From NCBI GenBank assembly GCA_036276255.1, contig DASUPK010000098.1:1-45052 (forward strand): a DNA stretch of 45,052 bases, in the 5' to 3' direction. The notes under the pieces are model-generated. The model was given only the letters and a program-made list of their open reading frames with translations. It was not told the origin of the DNA and made no database searches. Source of the DNA: DASUPK01 sp036276255 (GTDB taxonomy: Bacteria; Actinomycetota; Thermoleophilia; Solirubrobacterales; 70-9). Position numbers and translations under genes: made by a program. Positions 7,323 through 14,908 of the stretch are shown here, in pieces. The first letter of the stretch is position 1. Every line of letters starts with the position of its first letter.

Positions 7323-8456
7323 GTGCCAGGCACCATTCAAGTGCGGCCCGTGCAGGGCCGAAGCGATCTCCGGAAGTTCATCAAGCTGCCGTTTCGGCTT
7401 CACCAGGGGACTCCATGGGTCCCGCCGCTCATCTTCGAGCGGCTGGAGTTCCTGAATCAGGACAAGAACCCGTACTTCGACCACGCCGAGGCCGAGTACT
7501 TCCTGGCCTGGCGGGGTGGCGAGCCGGTCGGGCGGATCACGGCGCAGGTCGACCGCCGCTGGGACCAGTTCCAGGGCGGCAGCGACGGCCAGTTCGGCTT
7601 CATCGACGCGGAGGACGACCCCGCGATCTTCGAGGCGCTGCTGGGCGCCGCGGAGGCCTGGGTCGGCGAGCGCGGGCGCGAGCGGCTCGTCGGGCCGATG
7701 GACTTCACCACCAACGACGAGTGCGGGCTGCTGGTCGAGGGCTACGACCGCCACCCGTACATCCTCGAGCCGTGGCATCCGTTGTATTACCGGGAGCGAA
7801 TCGAGGCGCTCGGCTATGGCAAGACCATGGACCTTCTGATGTGGAACCTGGAGATGGGCGGCCTGAAGAAGGGAGACGCCTTCGTCGACGCGATCCACGC
7901 CGTCGCCGACAAGGTCGAGTCGGAGCACGGGATCGCGGTCCGCAACATGAACAAGCGCGATCTCGAGGCGGAGATCGGCCGCTTCATGGAGGTCTACAAC
8001 TCGGCCTGGGAGAAGAACTGGGGCTTCGTGCCGATCACCGACGAGGAGGTCTCCTTCCAGGCGAAGAACCTGAAGCAGGTCCTCGACCCGCGCTGGGCGT
8101 TCATGGCCGAGCGCGACGGTGAGGTGCTGGGCGCCGCCCTGACTCTGCCCGACATCAATCAGGTGACGAAGAAGATGAACGGCCGGCTGCTGCCCTTCGG
8201 CTGGCTGCGCTTCCTGCTCGGCAAGCGAAAGATCGACCGGGTCCGTGTCTTCGCCCTGGGGGTGAAGCCGGAGTACCAGCACACCGGGATCGCGGCCCGC
8301 TTCTACGTCCGGCACCTAGAGACGGCGGCCGAGGTCGGCGTCACCGGCGGCGAGGAGGGCTGGATCCTCGAGGTGAACGAGCCGATGAACCGCGCCATGG
8401 AGGGCATGGGCGGCACGGTCGTCAAGAGGTACCGGCTCTACGAGAAGTCCCTCTAG
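7323..8456 (+). CDS. Large GNAT-fold acyltransferase family protein, candidate bacterial ceramide synthase
   Basis: 377 residues with a GTG start. The N-terminal part has the landmark GTPWVPPLIFERLEFLN and NPYFDHAEAEYFLAW, the middle has GPMDFTTNDECGLLVEGYD then HPYILEPWHPLYY, and the C-terminal half is GNAT-like, with VFALGVKPEYQHTGI and WILEVNEPMNRAMEGMGG. Proteins of this length and pattern are often called N-acetyltransferase or misnamed dATP pyrophosphohydrolase. From memory, the bacterial ceramide synthase of Caulobacter belongs to such a GNAT-like family. Being divergent from an oxoamine synthase supports acylation of a long-chain base. No membrane segment is evident. Confidence 0.6.
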   Translation: MPGTIQVRPVQGRSDLRKFIKLPFRLHQGTPWVPPLIFERLEFLNQDKNPYFDHAEAEYFLAWRGGEPVGRITAQVDRRWDQFQGGSDGQFGFIDAEDDPAIFEALLGAAEAWVGERGRERLVGPMDFTTNDECGLLVEGYDRHPYILEPWHPLYYRERIEALGYGKTMDLLMWNLEMGGLKKGDAFVDAIHAVADKVESEHGIAVRNMNKRDLEAEIGRFMEVYNSAWEKNWGFVPITDEEVSFQAKNLKQVLDPRWAFMAERDGEVLGAALTLPDINQVTKKMNGRLLPFGWLRFLLGKRKIDRVRVFALGVKPEYQHTGIAARFYVRHLETAAEVGVTGGEEGWILEVNEPMNRAMEGMGGTVVKRYRLYEKSL

Positions 8457-8505
8457 TTTCCGGCGCCGGATTCGGCGAAATGCCGGAGGGGTCTTGACTC
8501 GTTAC

Positions 8506-8511
8506 TAGGAT
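8506..8511 (+). promoter_or_regulatory. -10 hexamer placing a leaderless start at GTG 8519
   Basis: TAGGAT is followed by seven bases and an in-frame GTG at 8519. This supports 8519 rather than the ATG at 8510, which lies inside the hexamer. Confidence 0.35.
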
Positions 8512-8803
8512 GGAGCGGGTGGCGGAAGAGATCCAGATGAGCGAGGAGGTGGTGATCGAGGCGGAGCCGGTCAGGCCGCTGCCCGTCCGCGCGCAGAGCC
8601 GCACCATCGAGCTCTGGGGCCGCGAGGTCGGCCCCCTCGCCGTCGCGGCCGCCGGGGGCGCGGCAGCCGGGGTCGTCGTGGTTGCGGTCGCGCGCGCGGC
8701 GCGTGCCCCGCGACGGCCCCCGCGCCGAGGCCTCTTCAGGCGCCGTGAGAAGGTCGTCGCCAGCCGCAGCTTCCTGGTCGACGTTCACGTCCTCGGCCGC
8801 TAG
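8510..8803 (+). CDS. Small single-pass membrane protein, hypothetical
   Basis: 97 residues from the ATG at 8510, or 94 from GTG 8519, which is better placed for leaderless translation. An acidic head (EEVVIEAEPV) leads to a conserved-looking TIELWGREVGP, one Ala/Val-rich membrane helix (about 42-63), a very basic stretch with many Arg and Pro, and an ending with SRSFLVDVHVLGR. The charge pattern puts the C-terminal side in the cytoplasm. I do not recognise the family. Its stop TAG abuts the left end of the inverted-repeat element at 8804. Confidence 0.55.
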   Translation: MERVAEEIQMSEEVVIEAEPVRPLPVRAQSRTIELWGREVGPLAVAAAGGAAAGVVVVAVARAARAPRRPPRRGLFRRREKVVASRSFLVDVHVLGR

Positions 8804-8969
8804 TAGATGGCTGACCCCACGGCCATGCACGCCTGGTGACGCGCATGGCCGTCGCATCTCGGCGTCCTCGGGCTCGCCCTTGTCGCCAGCAAGGGCTTCG
8901 CCCTGCGTCCACCGATCTGCTTGGCCCTGCGCGCCCCCAGGCGCACAGCGCCGTGGCGTCAGCCATCTA
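8804..8969. repeat. 166-bp inverted-repeat element (MITE-like or structured RNA)
   Basis: The ends are TAGATGGCTGACcCCACGGC (8804-8823) and its complement at 8950-8969, 19 of 20 bases matching. Inside, 8827-8850 pairs imperfectly with about 8923-8946 (about 19 of 24, several differences being G-U compatible), and the centre is a perfect seven-base stem (8876-8882 with 8890-8896, loop of seven). The symmetry axis of the ends (8886.5) and of the central hairpin (8886) coincide, so the whole segment folds as one long hairpin. It fills the gap between two genes exactly. No transposase is present. Confidence 0.65.
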
Positions 8970-9947
8970 GTGGTCCTCGAGGAGCGCGTCCTGCCGCGGT
9001 GGCCCTACAGGCTGCCGCGCGGCAGCGGCGGTGACGGGGTAGTTCGCTCCCGCAGCGGAGTCGCGGAGCGCCTGCTTCACGTCGGCGACCGGCCCGTCAG
9101 GGCACGTTGGTGGCGCACCCGCGACGGCTTCGTACACGTCCGTGCTGAGCCGGTCGAGCCGGCCTCGGTCGAGCGCCCGATCGTCGCCGAGGACGAGGAC
9201 GAGGCCCCCTGGGCGGATGAGGCCGAGCTCGGCATCGCACTCGAGCGGATGCGGTTCGCGCTCGCGGTCGAGGAGGACATGGGCGAGTTCTTCCACGCCT
9301 TCAAGCGCGATCCGCTGATCGGGCCGACGATCCACCACAGGCCCTGGGTGAGGCCGAGGCGCAGGCCGTGGCCCTGGGAGGCGCTCTGTTGGGCGATCAC
9401 CTCGCAGCTGATCGAGGCCTCCCGCGCCGCGGAGATCCAGCGACGGATCGTCAGGCGCTGGGCGCCGAGCTTCCTCCCGAATCAGCCCGATCCGCGGGGG
9501 CGCCGCCAGCGCTCCTGGCCCCTCCGCGACGTACCGTCCGCCGCGGTGATCGCGGGACGCGCTCCGGCGGAGCTCGCGTCGATGGATCTGAGCCAGGGCC
9601 GGTCGGTGGCGATGGTTCACTGCGCCCGGGAGGTCGCCCGCGGGCGCGCCGACCTCTTCGACCCGGAGGCGGACCGCAGGCTGGTGGCGATCCCGGAGGT
9701 CGGGCCGTGGACGATGCAGTGCCTCGGGCTTCACGGCCGCGGAGACCCGGACTCGCTGCCGGCCGGCGACCTGGCCTACGTCAAGCTCGTCGGGCACCTG
9801 GCCGGCCTCGGCCGTCGCGCCACGGTTCCCGAGGTGGAGGAGTACTTCGCCCCGTACGCGCCGTTTCGCGGGCTTGCCGGGTCCTTCGCGCTCGCGGGCT
9901 GGCACAAGGCGATGGGAGCCGGCCCACCGGCTCGGCTGGCCGCCTGA
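8970..9947 (+). CDS. DNA-3-methyladenine glycosylase II-like (AlkA/HhH-GPD) protein
   Basis: 325 residues from the GTG at 8970. Base-excision repair: removes alkylated bases from DNA. The N-terminal domain is AlkA-like and divergent. The HhH-GPD part starts at WEALCWAITSQLIE and has the hairpin LVAIPEVGPWTMQCL, then PAGDLAYVKLVGHLAG, in which the Asp of AGDL is the catalytic residue of the family. It is slightly longer than E. coli AlkA. The open frame continues upstream to 8682 through the inverted repeat, but that part looks like chance translation of GC-rich DNA; the GTG directly after the repeat fits a normal N-terminus. I see no clear ribosome site. Confidence 0.75.
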   Translation: MVLEERVLPRWPYRLPRGSGGDGVVRSRSGVAERLLHVGDRPVRARWWRTRDGFVHVRAEPVEPASVERPIVAEDEDEAPWADEAELGIALERMRFALAVEEDMGEFFHAFKRDPLIGPTIHHRPWVRPRRRPWPWEALCWAITSQLIEASRAAEIQRRIVRRWAPSFLPNQPDPRGRRQRSWPLRDVPSAAVIAGRAPAELASMDLSQGRSVAMVHCAREVARGRADLFDPEADRRLVAIPEVGPWTMQCLGLHGRGDPDSLPAGDLAYVKLVGHLAGLGRRATVPEVEEYFAPYAPFRGLAGSFALAGWHKAMGAGPPARLAA

Positions 9948-9963
9948 CGGCCGGGTCTATTTC

Positions 9964-9978
9964 CCCGCGCGGCGCGGG
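9964..9978. terminator. Hairpin after the glycosylase gene, possible terminator
   Basis: CCCGCG CGG CGCGGG is a perfect six-base stem, 17 bases after the glycosylase stop. There is no T-tract, as is common in GC-rich actinobacteria, so termination is only a possibility. Confidence 0.35.
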
Positions 9979-10004
9979 TAGCCCAAGAGCATGCGCTACT
10001 TCTA

Positions 10005-10091
10005 CGGGCTGATCCTCACCGGGCGATCGAGGTCTACGCTGGCCAGGTGCTGCCCGCACTCGCCAAGCAGACGGCCCGCCAGGGCAGCTAG
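10005..10091 (+). pseudogene. Possible 3' remnant of a luciferase-like (LLM) flavin oxidoreductase gene
   Basis: In the same frame as the glycosylase but after its stop, this segment reads ADPHRAIEVYAGQVLPALAK up to a TAG at 10089. The pattern of an ADP/DPxR stretch followed by an amphipathic helix ending in QVLPAL resembles the C-terminus of F420- or FMN-dependent LLM oxidoreductases. Nothing of the rest of such a gene is present. The end overlaps the stop of the ABC binding-protein gene on the other strand. It may equally be chance. Confidence 0.3.
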
Positions 10092-11092
10092 GGCAGCAGC
10101 GCGTTGGTGAGCATGTCGCTCGTCCGCGGTGCGGACGAGATCAGGTTGTGCTCGACCATCCACTCCGCGTACTCCCGCCACTGATCGGTGTCCATGAAGC
10201 CATAGGGATGGCCCTTGGCGCCGGCGAGCAGCGGCAAGGTCGCGTCGACCTCGGCGCGGGTCTGCGTCGGGTCGAGACCCATTCCGGCAGCGAGCACGGT
10301 GTTGGCCGTTTGCTGCGGGTGCTTGATCGCGTATGAGGTGCCTTCCGCAAGCGCCGTGAGGAAGCTGCGGATCGCCTCGGGGTGCTCGTCGACCGTCGAG
10401 CGCTGGGCGACCAGGACGAGCTCGTCGTACGTCGGAACGCCCAGCTGGTCCACGGGCACGATCCGAGGATCGAGTCCGCGCTGCTGGAGGTCAACGCCCT
10501 CGATGTTCCGGAAACCGCCCAGGATCGCGTCCACCTTGCCGCCGATCAGGGTGGGCAGCAGATTGAGACCGACGTTGACCTCCTCGGCGGCCGAGGACGG
10601 CAGGCCGGCCGACTGCACGATCGTCTCCAGATAGCCCGTCTGGTACGGGATCCCGGCCGTCCCGACCGTCTTTCCCCGCAGGTCGGCGCCGGTCGCGATG
10701 CCGGCCTTCGGGAGGGAGATCAGCGAGGTCAGCGGCTGATCGACGATGGCGCCCACCGCCTGGACGTCCAAGCCCTTGTCCTGAGCGAGCAGGACCTCGG
10801 GCTCGTAGGAGACCGCGAGGTCGGCGCGGCCCGCGGCCACCTCCTTGATCGGCGCGGAGGGGTCCGACGGGACCTGTGGCTGGACGTCGAGGCCCTGGGC
10901 TTTGAAAAAGCCGCGGTCGAGCGCGCTGTAGATCCCCGCATGGTCCGGGTTGACATACCAGTCGAGGGCGAGCGTGAAGGGCTCGGGGTGCGATGGTGAG
11001 CCCTTCGAGGGTTCGCCGCCGCCGCAGGCGGACAGGCCGAGCGCGATCGCGGCGGCCGCGGTCAGAACCGCGAGACGGAGCGCGAGGGTCAC
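10088..11092 (-). CDS. thiY: ABC transporter substrate-binding lipoprotein, NMT1/THI5-like (thiamine-pyrimidine uptake)
   Basis: 334 residues with a GTG start whose bases overlap the permease stop (GTGA). It has a signal peptide with lipobox LGLSAC and then an NMT1/THI5-like domain: LDWYVNPDHAGIYSALDRGFF, followed by AAGRADLAVSYEPEVLLA and a long helical end. This family binds thiamine precursors of the aminomethyl- or hydroxymethyl-pyrimidine type. The TPP riboswitch at the head of the operon gives strong support for a thiamine-related ligand. Related proteins also bind sulfonates or nitrate, but the WYxNPDHAG signature and the riboswitch argue against these. The frame is open well upstream, but that region is the permease in another frame. 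Confidence 0.85.
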   Translation of the reverse strand: MTLALRLAVLTAAAAIALGLSACGGGEPSKGSPSHPEPFTLALDWYVNPDHAGIYSALDRGFFKAQGLDVQPQVPSDPSAPIKEVAAGRADLAVSYEPEVLLAQDKGLDVQAVGAIVDQPLTSLISLPKAGIATGADLRGKTVGTAGIPYQTGYLETIVQSAGLPSSAAEEVNVGLNLLPTLIGGKVDAILGGFRNIEGVDLQQRGLDPRIVPVDQLGVPTYDELVLVAQRSTVDEHPEAIRSFLTALAEGTSYAIKHPQQTANTVLAAGMGLDPTQTRAEVDATLPLLAGAKGHPYGFMDTDQWREYAEWMVEHNLISSAPRTSDMLTNALLP

Positions 11093-11871
11093 GTCCGCGT
11101 CACCCCCCGGCTGTCCCAGGTGACCACCTTCCGCTCGATCAGTGAGACGACCGCGAAAAGGACGATCGCCATCACCGAGAGCAGAGTGATTGCGGCGAAC
11201 ATCCGGGCCGTCAGCAGGTTGCTGGAGGCGATCAGGATCTGATGACCGAGGCCGGAGCCGGCCCCCGCCCATTCGGCGAAGACCGCACCGATCACCGCGA
11301 CCGCGATTGCGATCTTCGTTCCGCTGAAGAAGAACGGCAGAGCCGAGGGCAGCTCGACGCGGCTCAGGATCTGGGTTCGGCTGGCCCCCAGCGTCCGCAT
11401 CATCGTGATCAGCTGCGGATCGACCGAGCGCAGCCCGTCGAGTGTGTTGACCGTGACCGGGAAGAAGCAAACCAGCGCGATCAGCAGGACCTTGGGCCCG
11501 AGCCCGAATCCGAACCAGACGATCAGGATCGGCGCGATCGCGACGGGCGGGATGGTCTGGGAGGCGACCAGCAGCGGGTAGAACGCGCGCCGCAGCGTGT
11601 CGGACAGGTGCAGGATCACGGCGAACGCGAGGCCCGCCGCAAGCGCGCAGAGGAAGCCGAGCAGGACCTCGCGCAGCGTGACCCAGGAGTCGTCGGCGAG
11701 CAGCGAGCGGTCGCGCCATAGCGAGGTGGCGATGTCACTCGGCGCAGGAACGAGGAAGTCCTGGATGTTGAGCGCGTTCGAGATCCAGTCCCAGCGCGCC
11801 GCCAGCTCCCAGGCGCCGAGCAGGACCAGGATCACGGCGGCGGGCGCCAGATATCGTCGCGCAGCGCTCAC
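11089..11871 (-). CDS. thiX: ABC transporter permease (thiamine-pyrimidine uptake)
   Basis: 260 residues of the BPD_transp_1 type (SsuC/ThiX-like). About six membrane segments begin at YLAPAAVILVLLGAWELA. The cytoplasmic EAA loop reads MRTLGASRTQILSRVELPSA, the site that contacts the ATPase. The start ATG overlaps the ATPase stop (ATGA) and its stop overlaps the binding-protein start, so the three genes are tightly coupled. It would form the channel as a homodimer. Confidence 0.87.
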   Translation of the reverse strand: MSAARRYLAPAAVILVLLGAWELAARWDWISNALNIQDFLVPAPSDIATSLWRDRSLLADDSWVTLREVLLGFLCALAAGLAFAVILHLSDTLRRAFYPLLVASQTIPPVAIAPILIVWFGFGLGPKVLLIALVCFFPVTVNTLDGLRSVDPQLITMMRTLGASRTQILSRVELPSALPFFFSGTKIAIAVAVIGAVFAEWAGAGSGLGHQILIASSNLLTARMFAAITLLSVMAIVLFAVVSLIERKVVTWDSRGVTRT

Positions 11872-12668
11872 CGCGCCGCCTCCGCGAGGCTCCGCAGCGC
11901 GCGCTCCTTGAGCTCGGCGAACTCCGGCGATGTGACGGCGGCCGCGCGGTCGGTGGCGCGCGGCGCGTCGATCTCGATTCGCTCAGCGACCGTTGCCGGC
12001 CTTGGGGTCAGCACCAGCACCCGATCGGAGAGGTAGAGCGCCTCCTCGACGTCATGGGTGACGAGGACGACCGTATGGAGGTCGGGACCAAGGACGCCGG
12101 CGAGCCAGGACTGCATCTCGGCTCGCGTGATCGCGTCGAGCGACGCGAACGGCTCATCGAGGAGGAGCACGGGACGGCCCGCCATCAGCGTGCGGAGGAA
12201 GGCGACGCGTTGCCGCATCCCACCCGAGAGCTCGCCCGGCCGGGCCTCCTCGAAGCCCGAGAGCCCCAGCCGCTCGAAGTGGCCGCTCGCCTCCGTCCTC
12301 GCTGCGGACCTGGAGGCGCCGGCGAGCCGCAGGGCGAGCGCCGCGTTGTCGACCGCCGAAAGCCAGGGGAGCAGCAGGTCGCGCTGGGGCATGTACGCGC
12401 AGCCCTCGAGCCGCTCGGCTGGCTCGGAGCGGTCGCCGATCGAGACCGAGCCCGAATCGGGCGTCCGCAGCCCTGCGAGCAGCTCCAGGAGCGTGGTCTT
12501 GCCGCAGCCGGAGGGACCCACGATCCCGAGCACCTCGCCGGGCTCGACCTCGAGGTCGATTCGGTCGATCACCCGCAGCTCGCCGAAGGAGTGGGAGATC
12601 CCGCTTGCGCGAACCGGACGGCCTTCGCGGGCCGCGTCCTGAGTCCCTTCGCGAAGTCTGGTCAGCAT
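11868..12668 (-). CDS. thiZ: ABC transporter ATPase (thiamine-pyrimidine uptake), first gene of a TPP-riboswitch operon
   Basis: 266 residues. Walker A GPSGCGKTT, Q-loop in YMPQRDLLLPW, signature LSGGMRQR, Walker B VLLLDEPFASLD and the H-loop VTHDVEEALYL are all intact, so it should be a working ATPase. I chose the ATG at 12668 (MLTRLREG) rather than the upstream ATG at 12701, because the latter lies inside the riboswitch and because GGAGGGA, the 3' end of the aptamer, sits three to four bases before 12668. It powers the transporter formed with the following two genes. Confidence 0.9.
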   Translation of the reverse strand: MLTRLREGTQDAAREGRPVRASGISHSFGELRVIDRIDLEVEPGEVLGIVGPSGCGKTTLLELLAGLRTPDSGSVSIGDRSEPAERLEGCAYMPQRDLLLPWLSAVDNAALALRLAGASRSAARTEASGHFERLGLSGFEEARPGELSGGMRQRVAFLRTLMAGRPVLLLDEPFASLDAITRAEMQSWLAGVLGPDLHTVVLVTHDVEEALYLSDRVLVLTPRPATVAERIEIDAPRATDRAAAVTSPEFAELKERALRSLAEAAR

Positions 12669-12765
12669 GCTCCCTCCGCGCGCATTACCGCACAGGTTCA
12701 AAGGGTCAGCGGAGGGATCGTTTCCGCTATCTCAGCCCGCACGTCCCGCGAGCCCCCCCGTCGGG
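12669..12765 (-). promoter_or_regulatory. TPP riboswitch (THI element)
   Basis: On the minus strand: a G-run, stem P3 (12748-12753 with 12735-12740), the diagnostic CTGAGA (12730-12735), an accessory stem (12724-12728 with 12709-12713), then ACCCTTTGAACCTG, GGTAATGCGCGC and AGGGA (12671-12675). This is the conserved order of the thiamine-pyrophosphate aptamer. The AGGGA that belongs to the aptamer is also the ribosome site of the ATPase gene, so ligand binding should directly block translation. No separate terminator is needed or seen. Confidence 0.93.
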
Positions 12766-12779
12766 TCCATGCGCCAGTC

Positions 12780-12785
12780 TACGGT
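12780..12785 (+). promoter_or_regulatory. -10 hexamer of the CYTH gene
   Basis: TACGGT ends six bases before the ATG at 12792. It lies just beyond the 5' end of the riboswitch on the other strand, so the two divergent promoters share this short gap. Confidence 0.35.
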
Positions 12786-12791
12786 GTCGGA

Positions 12792-13265
12792 ATGGAGGTC
12801 GAGCGCAAGTTCCTGGTGAACGCGCCGCCGGATCTCGGCGGGGTGGAGGCCGATGAGATCGAACAGGGTTACCTGGCGATCGGCTCCGAAGGCGAGGTGC
12901 GGGTTCGCCGCAAGGGCGATCGGTTGCTGCTCACCGCGAAACGCGGCTCGGGGCTATCGCGGGACGAGGCCGAGGTCGAGCTGGACCGCGCCAGCTTCGA
13001 CGAGCTCTGGCCGCTGACCGAGGGGAGGCGGCTCCAGAAACGCCGCCACGTCATGCCGCACGGTGACCTCGTGATCGAGATCGACGTCTACGGCGGCGAT
13101 CTCGAGGGTCTCGTGGTCGCCGAGATCGAATTTCCCTCCGAGGAGGAGGCGAACGTGTTCAAGCCGCCGGGCTGGCTCGGCGAGGAGGTCACGGGCGATC
13201 ATCGGTACCTCAACGAGACCCTGGCGACCTCGGGCGTTCCGTCAGCGCGATTTTTGTCCCACTGA
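12792..13265 (+). CDS. CYTH-domain protein (triphosphate tunnel metalloenzyme)
   Basis: 157 residues, the size of a bare CYTH domain. It begins with the signature ExExK (MEVERKFLV), followed by a strand-rich barrel with EVRVRRKGDRLLLTAKRG, EVELDR and LVIEIDVYGG, and ends in VAEIEFPSEEEA. Members hydrolyse triphosphate groups (inorganic triphosphate, thiamine triphosphate, tripolyphosphate) or make cAMP; most bacterial ones are triphosphatases. The CHAD protein 63 bases downstream, which binds polyphosphate granules in other bacteria, favours a polyphosphate-linked role. Confidence 0.85.
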   Translation: MEVERKFLVNAPPDLGGVEADEIEQGYLAIGSEGEVRVRRKGDRLLLTAKRGSGLSRDEAEVELDRASFDELWPLTEGRRLQKRRHVMPHGDLVIEIDVYGGDLEGLVVAEIEFPSEEEANVFKPPGWLGEEVTGDHRYLNETLATSGVPSARFLSH

Positions 13266-13306
13266 CGGTTATCGGCGTTTTTACATCTCCGCCCGTTAGT
13301 TCCGCA

Positions 13307-13316
13307 CCCATATGGG
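13307..13316. promoter_or_regulatory. Palindrome CCCATATGGG before the CHAD gene
   Basis: A perfect 10-base palindrome directly before the ribosome site (GGCAGGAG) of the CHAD gene. It could be a protein site or a short hairpin affecting translation. Confidence 0.25.
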
Positions 13317-13328
13317 CAGGAGATTGAT

Positions 13329-14267
13329 GTGGCGACCACACGTGACAAGACCGCCGCTCTGGCCGCCGCCGACTCAACGGCCTACCACCTGCTGAAGGGC
13401 GAGCCGGTCGGCCCCGGCATCCGGCGAGTGCTGGAGGCGCAGGTCGAGGACGCGGTCGCACAGCTGCGTGGCGAGGCCGGCACCGAGCCCGCCGAGGCGA
13501 TTCACGAGGCGCGCAAGGACATGAAGAAGATCCGCTCGGCGCTCCGCCTGGTCCGCGATGCGATCGGCGACGACGCCTGTCGCCGCGAGAACGGCCACTA
13601 CCGGGACGTGGCCCGGAAGTTGAGTGCCCACCGCGACGCGGAGATCCTGGTCGAGTCTCTCGACGGCCTTCGCGAGCGGTTCGGCCCGGCGGCCCACGAG
13701 CGCTCCGAGAAGCTGGGCGAGGAGCTCGACGCCGAGAACCGAGACGCACACGACGACGGCACCATCGAGCGCACGATGGCCTCGGTGGCGACCGAGTTGA
13801 TCGCGTGCCGGTCGAGCCTCGACGAGCTGGCGCTCGACGGAGACGGCTGGGGGCTGATCGCACCCGGGCTCCATCGCACCTACCGCCGGGGCCGCAAGCG
13901 CCTTCGCTCGGTGGAGGAGGAGGCGAGCGTGACCAACCTCCACGAGCTCCGCAAGCGAGTCAAGGATCTCACCTACCAGCTCCGGCTGATCCGGGAGGCA
14001 GACCGCCCGATGATCAGCGCGCTCGCCGACCACGCCCACGACCTCTCCGATCACCTGGGCGACGACCACGACCTGGCGCTCCTCCGAGAGCAGGCGCAGC
14101 GCCGGCGCGATGCCTTCGCGCGTCCCGCCGACCAGCGCCATCTGCTCCAGGAGATCGACCAGCGTCGCGGCGAGCTCCAGTTCGCCGCGATCTCTCTGGG
14201 TGAGCGGATCTACACCGAGAAGCCCAAGAAGTTCACGAGTCGGCTGGCGAAGCGCTGGCGCGCCTGA
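13329..14267 (+). CDS. CHAD-domain protein
   Basis: 312 residues, GTG start with AGGAG at a good distance. The protein is an all-helical CHAD domain made of two similar halves, each with the conserved histidine-basic pattern: EAIHEARKDMKKIRSALRLVR near residue 60 and NLHELRKRVKDLTYQLRLIR near 205, plus SAHRDAEILVE and LGDDHDLALL at matching places. The domain binds polyphosphate through these basic surfaces. It follows the CYTH gene as in many bacteria where the two are adjacent or fused. A helical low-complexity tail ends in basic residues. Confidence 0.88.
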   Translation: MATTRDKTAALAAADSTAYHLLKGEPVGPGIRRVLEAQVEDAVAQLRGEAGTEPAEAIHEARKDMKKIRSALRLVRDAIGDDACRRENGHYRDVARKLSAHRDAEILVESLDGLRERFGPAAHERSEKLGEELDAENRDAHDDGTIERTMASVATELIACRSSLDELALDGDGWGLIAPGLHRTYRRGRKRLRSVEEEASVTNLHELRKRVKDLTYQLRLIREADRPMISALADHAHDLSDHLGDDHDLALLREQAQRRRDAFARPADQRHLLQEIDQRRGELQFAAISLGERIYTEKPKKFTSRLAKRWRA

Positions 14268-14273
14268 CCGAGG

Positions 14274-14294
14274 CGGGCCGAGCGTCCTGGCCCG
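14274..14294. terminator. Hairpin between convergent genes, probable bidirectional terminator
   Basis: CGGGCC, a nine-base loop and GGCCCG lie between the CHAD stop and the stop of the opposite gene. No T-tract follows on either strand. Confidence 0.4.
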
Positions 14295-14304
14295 GTTCCG
14301 GCGC

Positions 14305-14856
14305 TCAGAGCTCCGCCGGCGGGCCCGCCCGATAGAAGTAGGGGCCCATCCCGGCCTGGTTGATCGCGAAGATGAAGCCGATGATCCCCTCCTGCTGGGA
14401 CGCGTTCTCCAGACCGCCGGCGGGGATCGGGTCGAAGCCGGCGTCACGGTTGAGCTGCTCGGTGGTCTCGCGGGCCTCCTCGTCCCCGCACCAGAAGTTT
14501 CCGGGCGGCTTCCTCGCCTCCCCGATCTGGTCGTAGATCACCGCGAAGTTGATGTTGAAGCTCTTCGCCGTGGGTCCGTTGGTCCTCGACTTGATGTACT
14601 CGGCATTCGAGGCGAAACCGCCGGGCGGCTCTGCGCCGACCAGGTTCGTCGCGTCGATCACGACCTTCCCCTCGATGCCCTGCACGCCCTCGAGCGCCTC
14701 CGCCACGGCGCCGCCCGGCACGGCGATCAACACAGCCTCGGCATCGGATACATCGCCGCCCCCTCTACCGAGCCTGGCCACCTCGTGACCGGCCTTCTCC
14801 CAGAGGTCCGCCAAGCCGCCGCCGACGTTTCCCTTACCCAACACAGCGATCCTCAT
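14305..14856 (-). CDS. NAD(P)-binding protein, NADPH-dependent F420 reductase-like
   Basis: 183 residues. It opens with a Rossmann motif (MRIAVLGKGNVGGGLADLW) and has AVLIAVPGGAVAEALEG, VVIDATNLV and a C-terminal helical end with NQAGMGPYFYRAG. The pattern is that of the F420H2:NADP oxidoreductase/NADP-oxidoreductase coenzyme F420-dependent family, which moves hydride between F420 and NADP. I chose ATG 14856 because GAGGAGG stands before it; the frame extends to 14895 but without such a site. Whether it uses F420 cannot be shown from this window. Confidence 0.75.
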   Translation of the reverse strand: MRIAVLGKGNVGGGLADLWEKAGHEVARLGRGGGDVSDAEAVLIAVPGGAVAEALEGVQGIEGKVVIDATNLVGAEPPGGFASNAEYIKSRTNGPTAKSFNINFAVIYDQIGEARKPPGNFWCGDEEARETTEQLNRDAGFDPIPAGGLENASQQEGIIGFIFAINQAGMGPYFYRAGPPAEL

Positions 14857-14908
14857 CTCCGCCTCCTCACCAGGGGATAATTGACTGCACAACAATTTAG
14901 CGCACCCC

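Noticed and set aside
8682..8969. N-terminal extension of the AlkA-like glycosylase frame
   Set aside because: It reads through the small membrane protein gene and the inverted repeat and looks like chance translation of GC-rich DNA.
11093..11719. Long upstream extension of the ABC binding-protein frame
   Set aside because: It overlaps the permease gene in another frame; the GTG at 11092 gives a proper signal peptide and lipobox.
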